From assembly GCA_900314865.1 (NCBI GenBank), contig OMWW01000003.1, positions 218,898 to 282,897 of the forward strand: DNA of 64,000 nucleotides, written 5' to 3'. The notes beneath the pieces were generated by a model. That model made no database searches and had not been told where the DNA came from. It saw only the letters and a list, made by a program, of their open reading frames with translations. The stretch comes from an uncultured Erysipelotrichaceae bacterium (lineage in GTDB: Bacteria; Bacillota_I; Bacilli_A; RFN20; CAG-826). This document shows, piece after piece, positions 46,118 to 55,418 of the stretch; position 1 is the first letter of the stretch, and every line of letters starts with the position of its first letter. A program made the position numbers and the translations under genes.

Positions 46118-47023
46118 ATGGATAGTCTTAAATCTTTAATCGATCAAAAGAAATATGATTTAATCATTAAACTCACAGAATCAAGCGAGAGTGCAAATGA
46201 TTTGTTTTATCGTATCAGTGCTTTTATTTATTTAGGAAAATATGAAGAAGCTTTATATGTCATTCAAGATCATCAAAAAGTGTTAGAAACTAATTTAGTG
46301 AGTTTAATTAACGCTCATATAAATCTGCTTTGTGCTTTAGGAAGATTTGATCAGGCGTATACAACTCTTGATTATTATTCTAACCTACCTTATCAAAGTC
46401 AGGTCGTGGAAGAAACTCTTAGAAAAATGCCTGAAATTATCGAGTTAGAAGAGAAAAAACATACGACTGTAAGATTTTATGACGATGAACAAATTGAGAA
46501 CTATTTAAAAAGCGATAAATTCGAAGATGTCTTAATCGGACTAGACACAGTTAAAAATAGAGATGTTTTTCATTTCCTTCCAATCTTACAAGATTTAATG
46601 CTTAATCATCCTAAACAAATGATAAGAAGTTATGTCTTAATGATGCTAGTTCAAAAAGAATTGGATCGCCCAATGAAGATGAAAAGCATGGATGAAGTGA
46701 TTGAAGTTAATCCAAAGCATATTAATCCTCCATTCACAAGTGCTGTTTTTAATGAAACTGTGAAAAGAATTGAAGTAGACTATAAAGATCCTTCTTTAGC
46801 GCAGTCGGCAACTCAACTTCTATCTGAATATGAAATGTATATATATCCTAGGAGTTTAAAAGAGGCACCTATTAATTTATCAACTGCCTTATATATCATT
46901 GCTAGAGAATATGCAAATTCTCCAATCGAAGATTTATCTTCGTATCTTGATGCTTTAGAACTTGATGAAAATAAGATAAACGAATTAGTAAAACGAATTA
47001 AGGATATATTAAATAATATTTAA
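46118..47023 (+). CDS. TPR-like helical-repeat protein, uncharacterised
   Basis: 301 residues, all helical and without membrane segments. The first 100 residues look like degenerate tetratricopeptide repeats (ISAFIYLGKYEEALYVIQDH, NLLCALGRFDQAYTTLDYYS). The rest is a helical domain with LNHPKQMIRSYVLMMLVQKE. It resembles TPR proteins restricted to Mollicutes and relatives; no function is known to me. It begins 1 base after the rarA stop, so the two are cotranscribed. Confidence 0.75.
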   Translation: MDSLKSLIDQKKYDLIIKLTESSESANDLFYRISAFIYLGKYEEALYVIQDHQKVLETNLVSLINAHINLLCALGRFDQAYTTLDYYSNLPYQSQVVEETLRKMPEIIELEEKKHTTVRFYDDEQIENYLKSDKFEDVLIGLDTVKNRDVFHFLPILQDLMLNHPKQMIRSYVLMMLVQKELDRPMKMKSMDEVIEVNPKHINPPFTSAVFNETVKRIEVDYKDPSLAQSATQLLSEYEMYIYPRSLKEAPINLSTALYIIAREYANSPIEDLSSYLDALELDENKINELVKRIKDILNNI

Positions 47024-47037
47024 TAATTATGAGAATT

Positions 47038-47067
47038 AATGAGGTCAAATCCTCATTTTTTCTTTTT
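47038..47067 (+). terminator. terminator after the rarA operon
   Basis: Stem AATGAGG / CCTCATT with a TCAAAT loop and a long T-rich tail. Confidence 0.8.
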
Positions 47068-47103
47068 AACATAACGATTATAATCGTTTTCAATGTATTT
47101 CAT

Positions 47104-47132
47104 TTGCCTTAAATTAAATATTAATTTATAAT
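47104..47132 (+). promoter_or_regulatory. promoter of tig
   Basis: TTGCCT, a 17-base spacer, TATAAT; the leader of about 34 bases ends with AAGGAGA. Confidence 0.7.
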
Positions 47133-47172
47133 TTTTCTCGCATGTAAAGATTATTATAAGGAGAAATTACTC

Positions 47173-48447
47173 ATGAAAATTACATTCAAAGAATTAGAAG
47201 CATGTCATGTTCAAGCCGATGTAGTTATCGACGAAGAAAAATGGAAAGCTGCTCAAGAAGCCAGTTTCAAAAAACTTGCCAAAAGCGTGAAAGTTGATGG
47301 CTTTAGAGAAGGACATGTCCCAGAAGCAATTGCTAGAAAACATGTCGATCCAAACAAGATGCTTGATGACGCAATTAATTCATTATTACCAGAAGCTTAC
47401 AAAGAAGCTCTTAAAGAAGGCAAACTTGAACCATTTGCACAACCAAAGGTTGATGTTACCAAATTAAGTGATACAAACCTCGAAGTGAGATTTGTCATTG
47501 TTACCGCTCCAAAAGTGGAACTCGGACAATATAAAGGTTTAGAACTTGGTAAAAAAGAAATCAAAGTTAGCGCTAAAGAAGTTAATGACGCTCTTGAAGA
47601 ATTAAGAAAGCAAAATGCCTCTTTAGTTCTTAAAGAAGGTGCTGCTGAAAAAGGTGACACAGTTGTTATAGACTTTGTTGGCTCAGTTAACGGCGAAAAA
47701 TTTGAAGGTGGTTCCGCTCAAAACTACGAATTAGAGCTCGGTAGCGGTTCCTTCATTCCAGGCTTCGAAGATCAATTAATTGGTGCTAAAGCTGGTGATC
47801 ATAAAGACGTTAATGTCAAATTCCCAGAACAATATACTCCAGAACTCGCCGGTAAAGACGCTGTCTTTGCTTGTGATGTTCACGAAGTGAAAACCAAGAA
47901 ATTACCAGAATTAGATGCTGATTTCATTAAAGACTTAGCGTTAGAAGGCATTTCTGATTTAGAAGGTTTAAAAGCTCATAAGAAAAATGAACTTATGCAA
48001 GCAAAAGAGAACGAAGAAAAGAAAGCCTATCTCACCAAGTTATACGACACCATCGCCAAGAATTCTAAAATTGAAATCCCACAAGAAATGATTGACGATC
48101 AAGCCGAAAACATGAAGAAAGACATGGAAAACAGAATGAAACAATCCGGTCTTACTTTAGAACAATATTTACAATTCACAGGCGACACCGAAGAAAAGTT
48201 TATGAATAAACTTAAAGATGACGCGAAAAGAGATATCACTAACTACTTCATTTTAGAAAAAGTTGGTGAAGTCGAAAAACTCGAAGTCAGTGACGCTGAT
48301 GTTGAAGAAGAATATAAGAAACTTGCTGAACAATACAAGATGAAAGTTGAAGATGTCAAAAAGGCTTTAAGTGCACAATTTGATCAATTCAAACATAATC
48401 TTCGTATGACAAGAATCGAAGAAGAACTCTTAAAAAACAACAAATAA
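47173..48447 (+). CDS. tig: trigger factor
   Basis: Ribosome-bound chaperone and prolyl isomerase. 424 residues, normal. The N-terminal ribosome-binding signature is near residue 40 (VDGFREGHVPEAIARKHVD). The FKBP-type domain at about 150-240 (GDTVVIDFVGSVNGEKFEGG) is followed by the helical chaperone arms. Located directly before lon, a usual neighbourhood (with clpX often between; absent here). Confidence 0.96.
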   Translation: MKITFKELEACHVQADVVIDEEKWKAAQEASFKKLAKSVKVDGFREGHVPEAIARKHVDPNKMLDDAINSLLPEAYKEALKEGKLEPFAQPKVDVTKLSDTNLEVRFVIVTAPKVELGQYKGLELGKKEIKVSAKEVNDALEELRKQNASLVLKEGAAEKGDTVVIDFVGSVNGEKFEGGSAQNYELELGSGSFIPGFEDQLIGAKAGDHKDVNVKFPEQYTPELAGKDAVFACDVHEVKTKKLPELDADFIKDLALEGISDLEGLKAHKKNELMQAKENEEKKAYLTKLYDTIAKNSKIEIPQEMIDDQAENMKKDMENRMKQSGLTLEQYLQFTGDTEEKFMNKLKDDAKRDITNYFILEKVGEVEKLEVSDADVEEEYKKLAEQYKMKVEDVKKALSAQFDQFKHNLRMTRIEEELLKNNK

Positions 48448-48469
48448 TTGAAAACAAGGAGGTAAGCTT

Positions 48470-50797
48470 ATGGGCTCAAATCCATCATCCTTAACCTTGC
48501 CACTTCTTATTACAAAAGGAATGATTCTTTTCCCAAAGAATACTCGTTTAATCGATGCGGGAAGAGATTTTTCCGTTAATGCAATAAAAGTGAGTAGAGA
48601 AAAAACTGATTCTTTAATCTTAATTACAAGCCAAGTCGATTCAGAAATTGAAAATCCAACTGCGCAAGATGTTTACACCATTGGTGTACTTGCTAGAATC
48701 GTTTCCGTTAGTGAAAGAGATAAAAGAATTAGAGCGCGTGTTGAAGTTATCGATCGTGTTGAATTAACCAATATCGCATTAGATAACGACGATAAGTGCT
48801 TTGGTGCGGATGCAACTTTACTTAATCCAATTGAAGTGGATGATCAAAGTAGTGAAGCTGTTGTTAACGCCATTAACCACGAATTAGAGAAATATCCAAG
48901 CATTATTTCTCGTATGCCAAAAAACATTGTTAATCTCGCTAGCGATAAGAGTGCTGCTTTAGAACTATGCTATGCAATGGCGGGTTATTTTGAAGCACCA
49001 ATTACTACTAAACAAAAGCTATTAGAGACAAATGATTTCATTTCTTTAGCAGAGACTGTAACTGGTTTCATCAGTGGCGAAAACACCAAAGAAGAAATTG
49101 AAAAGAATATTTCTAACAGTGTTAAAGAAAGCGCTGAGAAGTCTCAAAAAGAATATTTCTTAAGAGAAAAACTCAAAGCTATTAAAAAAGAACTCGGTGA
49201 AGATGTGGGTGGAAATAATGATCCAGACCAAATCTTAGCTAAGTTAGATAAGTTCCCTTATCCAGAAAACATCAAAGCAAAGGTTAAAGCGGAAATCAAA
49301 AAATATGAAATGATGCCTCAAGGTTCCCTTGAAGCTGCTTTAATTCTTTCTTATTTAGATGTTGTAATGTCCATCCCATGGTGGCAAAAGACCGAAGATA
49401 ATGAAGACTTAAAGAATGTCGAAGACATTCTCAATGAAGATCATTACGGTTTAGATAATCCAAAAAAGAGAATTGTCGAATATTTAGCAGTTAAAAAATT
49501 AACTGGTAATTTAAAAAGCCCAATTCTTTGTTTCTATGGCCCACCAGGAACTGGTAAAACATCTTTAGGAAAATCTATCGCTAGAGCGTTAGGAAGAAAA
49601 TTCTTCAAATGCTCTTTAGGTGGTATTTCTGATGAGGCAGAAATTAGAGGACATAGAAGAACTTATGTTGGTTCTCTTCCAGGAAGAATCATTCAAGGAA
49701 TGAGAAAAGCGGGAGTGGCTAATCCAGTCTTCTTGCTCGATGAAGTCGATAAACTTGCCAGCTCCTATAAAGGAGATCCAGCAAGCGCACTTTTAGAAGT
49801 CCTTGATCCAGAACAAAACTTCATGTTCAACGACAATTACGTTGAAGAACCATATGATTTAAGTGATGTTTTATTCATCTGTACCGCTAACTATTTGGAA
49901 AACATTCCAGGACCATTAAGAGATCGTTTGGAATTAATTCCACTTAATAGCTATACAGAAATTGAAAAGAAACATATTGCCTTCGAACATTTAATCAAGA
50001 AACAAATTGAATTAAATGGCTTAAAAGAAGAAAATGTTTCCTTTACCGAAAAAGCAATTGAATACATCTTGCATTACTACACTCGTGAAGCTGGTGTTCG
50101 TGACCTTGAAAGAAAGATTGCTTCTTGCTTAAGAAAAGTGGCGGTAGCGATTGTTAAAGACAACACAATTTCCCATATAGAAATTGACGAAAAGAAGGTT
50201 AGAGAATACCTCGGAGTAGAAATCTTTGATTACTCCAAAAAAGAAAAAGAAAAACAAGTCGGAGTTATTACCGGACTTGCTTATACAGAATATGGTGGAG
50301 ATATCCTTCCAATCGAAGTCACATATTTCAAAGGTAAGGGTTCTTTAGTTTTAACAGGTAAATTAGGTGATGTGATGAAAGAAAGTGCGACTATTGCTCT
50401 TGACTATGTCAAGGCAAACGCTGAAAAATATCATATCGATCCTTCGATTTTCCTAGAAAACGATATCCATGTTCACGTCCCAGAAGGAGCAGTTCCTAAA
50501 GATGGACCTTCAGCTGGAGTAGCGATGACTTTAGCGATTATTTCTGCACTTAGTAAAAAGCCTGCTTCTCCTGATATCGCCCTTACTGGTGAAGTTACTT
50601 TAAGAGGTAACGCTTTACCAATAGGTGGGTTAAGAGAGAAGTCTCTTGCCGCGACTAGAAGTGGACTAAAAACAATCATCGTTCCTAAAGACAACAAAAA
50701 GGACGTTGATGAGCTTCCAAAAGAAGTCAAAAAAGCACTTAAAATCCATTATATGAGTAACGTTGATGATGCTTACAAAGTAGTGTTTGGAGAATAA
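48470..50797 (+). CDS. lon: ATP-dependent protease Lon
   Basis: 775 residues. N-terminal substrate-binding domain, AAA+ module with Walker A FYGPPGTGKTSLGKSIA and Walker B NPVFLLDEVDKLAS, and a protease domain with catalytic Ser681 in KDGPSAGVAMTLA; the partner Lys lies about 40 residues on, after GLREKSLAATRSG. Degrades misfolded and regulatory proteins. RBS AAGGAGG. The stop is followed at once by engB. Confidence 0.97.
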   Translation: MGSNPSSLTLPLLITKGMILFPKNTRLIDAGRDFSVNAIKVSREKTDSLILITSQVDSEIENPTAQDVYTIGVLARIVSVSERDKRIRARVEVIDRVELTNIALDNDDKCFGADATLLNPIEVDDQSSEAVVNAINHELEKYPSIISRMPKNIVNLASDKSAALELCYAMAGYFEAPITTKQKLLETNDFISLAETVTGFISGENTKEEIEKNISNSVKESAEKSQKEYFLREKLKAIKKELGEDVGGNNDPDQILAKLDKFPYPENIKAKVKAEIKKYEMMPQGSLEAALILSYLDVVMSIPWWQKTEDNEDLKNVEDILNEDHYGLDNPKKRIVEYLAVKKLTGNLKSPILCFYGPPGTGKTSLGKSIARALGRKFFKCSLGGISDEAEIRGHRRTYVGSLPGRIIQGMRKAGVANPVFLLDEVDKLASSYKGDPASALLEVLDPEQNFMFNDNYVEEPYDLSDVLFICTANYLENIPGPLRDRLELIPLNSYTEIEKKHIAFEHLIKKQIELNGLKEENVSFTEKAIEYILHYYTREAGVRDLERKIASCLRKVAVAIVKDNTISHIEIDEKKVREYLGVEIFDYSKKEKEKQVGVITGLAYTEYGGDILPIEVTYFKGKGSLVLTGKLGDVMKESATIALDYVKANAEKYHIDPSIFLENDIHVHVPEGAVPKDGPSAGVAMTLAIISALSKKPASPDIALTGEVTLRGNALPIGGLREKSLAATRSGLKTIIVPKDNKKDVDELPKEVKKALKIHYMSNVDDAYKVVFGE

Positions 50798-50798
50798 G

Positions 50799-51371
50799 AT
50801 GATTAATTTTACTAACACTAAATTTGTAAAAAGTGCTCCTAGTTTAAAAGAAGCGCCTCAGGGAATGTTTCCTGAGGTTTTGCTTGTAGGCAAATCAAAT
50901 GTTGGTAAATCTTCTTTAATCAACGCTTTATGTAATAAAAAAGCCCTAGCGTTTACTTCTAGTAAACCAGGTCATACACGCTTATTAAATTATTATAATG
51001 TCGACGACAAACTATATTTGGTGGATGCTCCAGGATATGGGTACGCTAAAGGTGGGTTTGATCTCGACAAACTCTTTGGTGAAATGATGGAGGATTATTT
51101 TTCTAACGTCACCCGTTTAAAAATGGTCCTAGTTCTACTTGATTCTAGAAGAGAATTGAGCGAAGACGATTTGGAAATCATTGAGTATTTACAAAGTAAA
51201 AACATCAAATTCCTTCTTACTTTTACTAAAGTAGATAAGATTAATCAAAGTGAAAAACATCATCTTCTTATGATATTGAAAGAGCATAATATTGATCCAA
51301 AAGACGTAGTGTTTGTGTCGACACTTAAACCTCGTACTTTTGATGCTCTAAGAAGTATTTTACAAAGCTAA
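50799..51371 (+). CDS. engB: ribosome biogenesis GTPase EngB/YsxC
   Basis: 190 residues from ATG 50799, one base after the lon stop. A TTG at 50787 is in frame but inside lon. G1 GKSNVGKSSLINAL, G3 DAPGYGYAKG, G4 TKVDK. Essential for large ribosomal subunit assembly. The lon-engB order is conserved in Bacillota. Confidence 0.96.
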   Translation: MINFTNTKFVKSAPSLKEAPQGMFPEVLLVGKSNVGKSSLINALCNKKALAFTSSKPGHTRLLNYYNVDDKLYLVDAPGYGYAKGGFDLDKLFGEMMEDYFSNVTRLKMVLVLLDSRRELSEDDLEIIEYLQSKNIKFLLTFTKVDKINQSEKHHLLMILKEHNIDPKDVVFVSTLKPRTFDALRSILQS

Positions 51372-51381
51372 TTATTTAAAA

Positions 51382-51387
51382 TATAAT
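51382..51387 (+). promoter_or_regulatory. -10 box of the valS T-box transcript
   Basis: Consensus TATAAT, with transcription expected to begin near 51394, the 5' side of the T-box stem I. Confidence 0.6.
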
Positions 51388-51393
51388 TATCTC

Positions 51394-51600
51394 GTTCGTT
51401 GAACTAGAGGAGTAATTAAATCTTCTATTAATAGAGAGTCAGGGACGGTGGAAGCCTGACAATGGAAATTAATGAAGGTCGCTAGGGAGAACTGATTCTA
51501 ATAAATTAGAAAATGAAGTGCTAGTAAGGAAATCTTATTAGAACTAAGGTGGTACCACGTATTATGCGTCCTTAGAAATAAGGGCGTTTTATTTTGGAGG
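51394..51600 (+). promoter_or_regulatory. T-box riboswitch (tRNA-Val responsive)
   Basis: A typical T-box leader. It has AGAGGAGTA and AGAGAGTCAGG stem I elements, GGTGGAAGCCTGAC in the apical region, a specifier loop GAAGGTC in which GTC (51478-51480) reads valine, the conserved T-box AAGGTGGTACCACG (51546-51559), and a terminator stem CGTCCTTA / TAAGGGCG with T tract (51567-51595). Uncharged tRNA-Val would pair with GTC and the T-box bulge and allow valS transcription. Confidence 0.93.
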
Positions 51601-51607
51601 ACTATTT

Positions 51608-54202
51608 ATGTTAGACAAACGTTATTCACCACATGATGTGGAACAAGGTAAATACGAAAAATGGAAAGAAAGCGGCTATTTTACTGCTGGAGATAAAACT
51701 AAGAACCCTTTTTCAATGGTTATCCCTCCTCCAAATGTTACTGGTAAATTACATTTAGGACATGCTTGGAACACCACAATTCAAGATATCATTGCTCGAT
51801 ATAAGAAGATGCAAGGATATGATGTTTTATGGCTTCCAGGAATGGATCACGCTGGTATCGCTACTCAAGCAAAAGTTATGCAAAAACTCGTCTCTATGGG
51901 GATTGATGTTACCAAAATCAGTAGAGAAGAATTCTTAAAATATGCTTGGGAATGGAAAAGTGAGTACGCAAATAACATCCATGAACAATGGTCAAAGATG
52001 GGATTGATGCTCGACTATAGTCGAGAAAGATTTACTTTAGACGAAGGACTTAACCTCGCTGTTAGAAAAGTGTTTGTGGATTTATATAACAAAGGACTTA
52101 TCTATCAAGGTGAAAGGATCATCTCTTGGGATCCAGTCCAACAAACCGCTTTAAGTAATATCGAAGTTATCCATCAAGATGATGAAGGTTATATGTATTA
52201 TTTTAAATATCACATTGTTGGTAGTGATGATTATTTAGAAGTGGCAACTACACGTCCAGAAACAATGTTTGGTGATGTTTGTGTTTGTATTAATCCTAAA
52301 GATGAAAAATACGCAAAATATCATGGAAAAGATATCAAGGTAATTAATCCCGCTAATGGAGAAGCTATCCCATTAATTGAAGACGAATATGTGGAAATTG
52401 GTTTTGGTACTGGAGCGATGAAATGTACCCCAGCACATGACCCAAATGACTTTGTTATTGGTAAAAAATATGGTTTAGAAATGCCAATCATCTTTAACAA
52501 AGATGCTTCAATGAATGAGAAGTGTGGCAAATATCAAGGTTTAGACCGCTTTGAATGCCGTGAAGTCCTCATCAAAGATATTGAAAGTCGTGGCGACTTC
52601 ATTAAGAAAGAAAAGATTGTTCACGCGGTTGGTCATTCTCAAAGAAATAATTGTGTAGTTGAACCAATGCTTTCTAAACAATGGTTTGTAAAAATGAAAC
52701 CATTAGCAGAAGAAGCAATCAAAAACCAAAAGACAAAAGATAAAGTCAACTTTGTTCCTACTAGATTTGAACACACATTCTTACAATGGATGGAAAACAT
52801 CGAAGACTGGTGTATTTCTCGTCAATTATGGTGGGGTCACCGTATACCTGCTTATTACAATAAGAAAACTGGTGAAGTTCTTGTTTCAATGGATGCTCCT
52901 AAAGATATGGAAAACTATGAACAAGACACCGATGTTCTTGATACTTGGTTCAGTAGTGGACTTTGGCCATTTTCAACCTTAGGTTGGCCTGAAAACACTG
53001 AAGATTTAAAGAGATATTTCCCAACCAGTTGCTTAGTCACTGCTTATGACATCATTTTCTTCTGGGTTAGTAGAATGATTTTTCAATCCTTGAACGTTAC
53101 CAAAAAGGCTCCATTTGAAGATGTTGTTATTCATGGCTTAGTCAGAGATGAACTTGGTCGCAAGATGTCTAAGAGTTTAGGAAACGGGGTAGATCCGATT
53201 GAAGTTATCGACACATATGGTGTTGACGCCCTTAGATACTTTTTAACTAGTAATAGCACCCCTGGACAAGACATGAGATATAGCGAAGAAAAAGTTCAAA
53301 GTAGTGCTAATTATTTAAATAAGATTTGGAATTCTGCGCGTTATGTTTTGAGCACAATCGACGAAACATTTAAGGAAATTGAATTAGATAAATCTAATTT
53401 GTCGAAACTTGATAAATGGTTATTAAATAGGTTAATGATTACGATTAAAAACGTAACCAATAACATGGAGAAGTATGACTTTAACGCCGCAAGTAGCCAC
53501 CTATATAATTTCGTCTATGACGATTTCTGCTCTCAATACCTTGAAATGAGTAAGGTTAAATTAAATGGTGATGATATGCTTGCTAAAAACGTCACACGTA
53601 CCGTTTTGTTGAAGGCTTTAAAATCTATTATCTTATTAATTTATCCTTATACTCCTTTCATCGCTGAAGAGTTATACCAAAACTTACCTTCCCATTTAGA
53701 TAGTGTGATGCTTGAATCCTATCCTATTATAGAAAAGAAGTATTTAGATAATTCAAGCGAGGATGAAATTGATTTACTTTTCTCAATGATTAAAGAAGTT
53801 AGAAATTACAAGATTAGCAATCAACTTTCTCCAAGTTTAAAACTTGGCATCTCAATTTCTTTAAAGATTGAAGTTAGTAACGATTTCTTACCATTATTAA
53901 ATAGATTTACGTTCTCTGACGTACAAATTGTTAGTGACATAACTAAATTATCAGGAGAACTATTCTCGTTTAACTACGGCGCTTTAATCATCACCAGTGG
54001 TGTAAATAAGGAAGAAGTTAAGAAGAAACTAGAAAAAGATATTGCTTTTGAAAGAAGTGAAATCGAGAGATCTAACAAAATGCTTTCTAACCCTAACTTC
54101 ATTGAGAAAGCTCCAAAAGAAAAAATCGAGAGTGAAAAGGCTAAGTTGAAGCTTCATCAAGACAATTTAGCGGATCTTCTTGAAAAAATATCAAAAATTT
54201 AA
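51608..54202 (+). CDS. valS: valyl-tRNA synthetase
   Basis: 864 residues. HIGH region PPNVTGKLHLGHAWNTTIQD near residue 40, editing domain with ATTRPETMFGD, KMSKS motif RKMSKSLGNG near 520, and a C-terminal coiled-coil arm. Controlled by the T-box directly upstream; RBS TGGAGG. Confidence 0.98.
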   Translation: MLDKRYSPHDVEQGKYEKWKESGYFTAGDKTKNPFSMVIPPPNVTGKLHLGHAWNTTIQDIIARYKKMQGYDVLWLPGMDHAGIATQAKVMQKLVSMGIDVTKISREEFLKYAWEWKSEYANNIHEQWSKMGLMLDYSRERFTLDEGLNLAVRKVFVDLYNKGLIYQGERIISWDPVQQTALSNIEVIHQDDEGYMYYFKYHIVGSDDYLEVATTRPETMFGDVCVCINPKDEKYAKYHGKDIKVINPANGEAIPLIEDEYVEIGFGTGAMKCTPAHDPNDFVIGKKYGLEMPIIFNKDASMNEKCGKYQGLDRFECREVLIKDIESRGDFIKKEKIVHAVGHSQRNNCVVEPMLSKQWFVKMKPLAEEAIKNQKTKDKVNFVPTRFEHTFLQWMENIEDWCISRQLWWGHRIPAYYNKKTGEVLVSMDAPKDMENYEQDTDVLDTWFSSGLWPFSTLGWPENTEDLKRYFPTSCLVTAYDIIFFWVSRMIFQSLNVTKKAPFEDVVIHGLVRDELGRKMSKSLGNGVDPIEVIDTYGVDALRYFLTSNSTPGQDMRYSEEKVQSSANYLNKIWNSARYVLSTIDETFKEIELDKSNLSKLDKWLLNRLMITIKNVTNNMEKYDFNAASSHLYNFVYDDFCSQYLEMSKVKLNGDDMLAKNVTRTVLLKALKSIILLIYPYTPFIAEELYQNLPSHLDSVMLESYPIIEKKYLDNSSEDEIDLLFSMIKEVRNYKISNQLSPSLKLGISISLKIEVSNDFLPLLNRFTFSDVQIVSDITKLSGELFSFNYGALIITSGVNKEEVKKKLEKDIAFERSEIERSNKMLSNPNFIEKAPKEKIESEKAKLKLHQDNLADLLEKISKI

Positions 54203-54227
54203 AAATAGACCCTATAGGTCTTTTTTT
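54201..54227 (+). terminator. terminator after valS
   Basis: Stem AGACC / GGTCT with flanking A and T runs. Confidence 0.85.
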
Positions 54228-54270
54228 ATTAAACATTTCAAAAAAAATTTACCAAAAAAAATCGCATTTC

Positions 54271-54404
54271 GCCCCTTATATATTTGTGTGGGGGGCAAAA
54301 ATCGGAACTCTAAATATTTATTCAAATCCTTCATACTTAAAATTACTCATTGGGAAGAAAATCTGTAATCTTATACTCTAAACTCCGATCCCCCCACAAG
54401 GAGG
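54271..54404 (+). promoter_or_regulatory. long inverted repeat ending at the ribosome binding site of the peptide gene
   Basis: GTGGGGGG (54288-54295) and ATCGGA (54301-54306) are complementary to CCCCCCAC (54390-54397) and TCCGAT (54384-54389) in the right order, giving a 14-bp interrupted stem. The AAGGAGG ribosome binding site starts at 54398, directly after the stem, and CCTT at about 54274 could pair into it. It would fold only in transcripts starting upstream of 54271, for example valS read-through. Confidence 0.5.
54350..54377 (+). promoter_or_regulatory. promoter of the small peptide gene
   Basis: TTGGGA, a 16-base spacer and TATACT. The start near 54384 would give a short leader beginning inside the 3' arm of the inverted repeat and containing AAGGAGG. 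Confidence 0.5.
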
Positions 54405-54409
54405 TCTAT

Positions 54410-54592
54410 ATGAAATACGAAATTATGAACGAAAAAGAACTTGCTGAAGAAGTTAGTGGCGCAGCGATAACATTGTCCGCTGTCATGGCAGTATTAGCAG
54501 CTGCTGTTGTAGCGGTAGTTGTCTATAAGCTATTTGTCTCCAAGAAAGGAACTACAACTGTCCCTGGTGGTTGGAAATTTACTTGGAATTAA
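54410..54592 (+). CDS. bacteriocin-like small peptide with double-glycine-type leader
   Basis: 60 residues from ATG 54410, with AAGGAGG 5 bases upstream. The N-terminal 17 residues (MKYEIMNEKELAEEVSG) resemble the leader of double-glycine peptides, with a G-A in place of G-G at the cleavage point. The core has a long Ala/Val-rich hydrophobic helix (about 18-46), SKK, then a Pro-Gly-Gly turn and an aromatic end (GGWKFTWN). This fits class IIb-like bacteriocin precursors or related secreted peptides. No peptidase-type ABC exporter or immunity gene is visible in the window. Its stop overlaps the radC start (TAATG). Confidence 0.7.
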   Translation: MKYEIMNEKELAEEVSGAAITLSAVMAVLAAAVVAVVVYKLFVSKKGTTTVPGGWKFTWN

Positions 54593-55269
54593 TGAGCGGA
54601 ACTGTAAAAGATTTACCTAAATTAGATCGCCCGCGAGAACGCTCTATACGTTATGGCGTGGAATCTTTAAGTGAGATTGAACTATTGGCACTTTTAATCA
54701 CAAGTGGATATAAAGGTGTTAATGCAATAGAAATTGCCGCGACTTTATTAACCAAGTTTAATGGACTCTATAATCTATCAAAAGCCAACTTAAACGAGCT
54801 CACAAAAATAAAAGGATTAAAGAAAGCAAGAGCATTGAATTTACTTGCTGCATTTGAAATAAATAAGCGTCTATTTTTAAAGAAAGAAGAGCAGAATGAA
54901 GAAGTGGTTGATAGCAATTATTTGTTCAACAAGTACAAGCACGAAATGTTAAGCACAAATCAAGAAAAATTAGTGTTAGTAATGCTTAATAATTCGCGGC
55001 AAATTATTCATGAAAAAACCTTATATATCGGCACTGAAGATAATCTCATTTTCTCATATAAAGATATCTGGAGAGAGTTACTCAATAATCATGCGAAAAG
55101 TTTCTACTTGATTCATTCTCATCCTGGAGCATCAAGTGAACCTAGTTACAAAGACAAAATCTTTACTAGTGAAATATTTCTTGAAAGCAAGCGCATAAAT
55201 ATCCCGATGATTGATCACCTTATCATTGGTATAAATGGATATCATTCTTTTCAAAATTTGAAAAAATAG
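54592..55269 (+). CDS. radC: RadC/MPN-domain DNA repair-type protein
   Basis: 225 residues from ATG 54592, sharing a base with the peptide stop codon. N-terminal helix-hairpin-helix region (LSEIELLALLITSGYKGVNA; ELTKIKGLKKARALNLLAAF) and a C-terminal JAB/MPN metalloprotease-like domain with LIHSHPGASSEPSYKD, in which the usual HNHPSGDPxPS is altered in the middle. Role of RadC proteins in repair is disputed. The overlap with the peptide gene implies coupled translation. Confidence 0.92.
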   Translation: MSGTVKDLPKLDRPRERSIRYGVESLSEIELLALLITSGYKGVNAIEIAATLLTKFNGLYNLSKANLNELTKIKGLKKARALNLLAAFEINKRLFLKKEEQNEEVVDSNYLFNKYKHEMLSTNQEKLVLVMLNNSRQIIHEKTLYIGTEDNLIFSYKDIWRELLNNHAKSFYLIHSHPGASSEPSYKDKIFTSEIFLESKRINIPMIDHLIIGINGYHSFQNLKK

Positions 55270-55315
55270 AAATTCATTGTTGTCTTAACTTATAAAGTTA
55301 TGCTAATATAACTAA

Positions 55316-55411
55316 CGTTGTCGCCTCACTAGCTACAACCGCATAGAAAAGGTTTATAAAACCTTATGGTTACCTTCATAGCGAGTCCTTAGTGAAATTT
55401 TAAAGAAGGAG
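55316..55411 (+). promoter_or_regulatory. ribosomal protein L21 leader (autoregulatory RNA)
   Basis: A leader of about 100 bases before rplU with paired CTCACTAGC/GCGAGT-type segments and a hairpin AAAGGTTTATAAAACCTT, in the position and form of the L21 leader family of Bacillota. A TTGTCT - 18 - TAATAT promoter (55280-55309) precedes it. L21 or a partner is believed to bind and control the operon. Confidence 0.7.
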
Positions 55412-55418
55412 GGACATT

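Noticed and set aside
54180..54368. 62-residue frame after valS
   Set aside because: It runs through the valS terminator and has no ribosome binding site; its content follows the AT-rich and G-run spacer.
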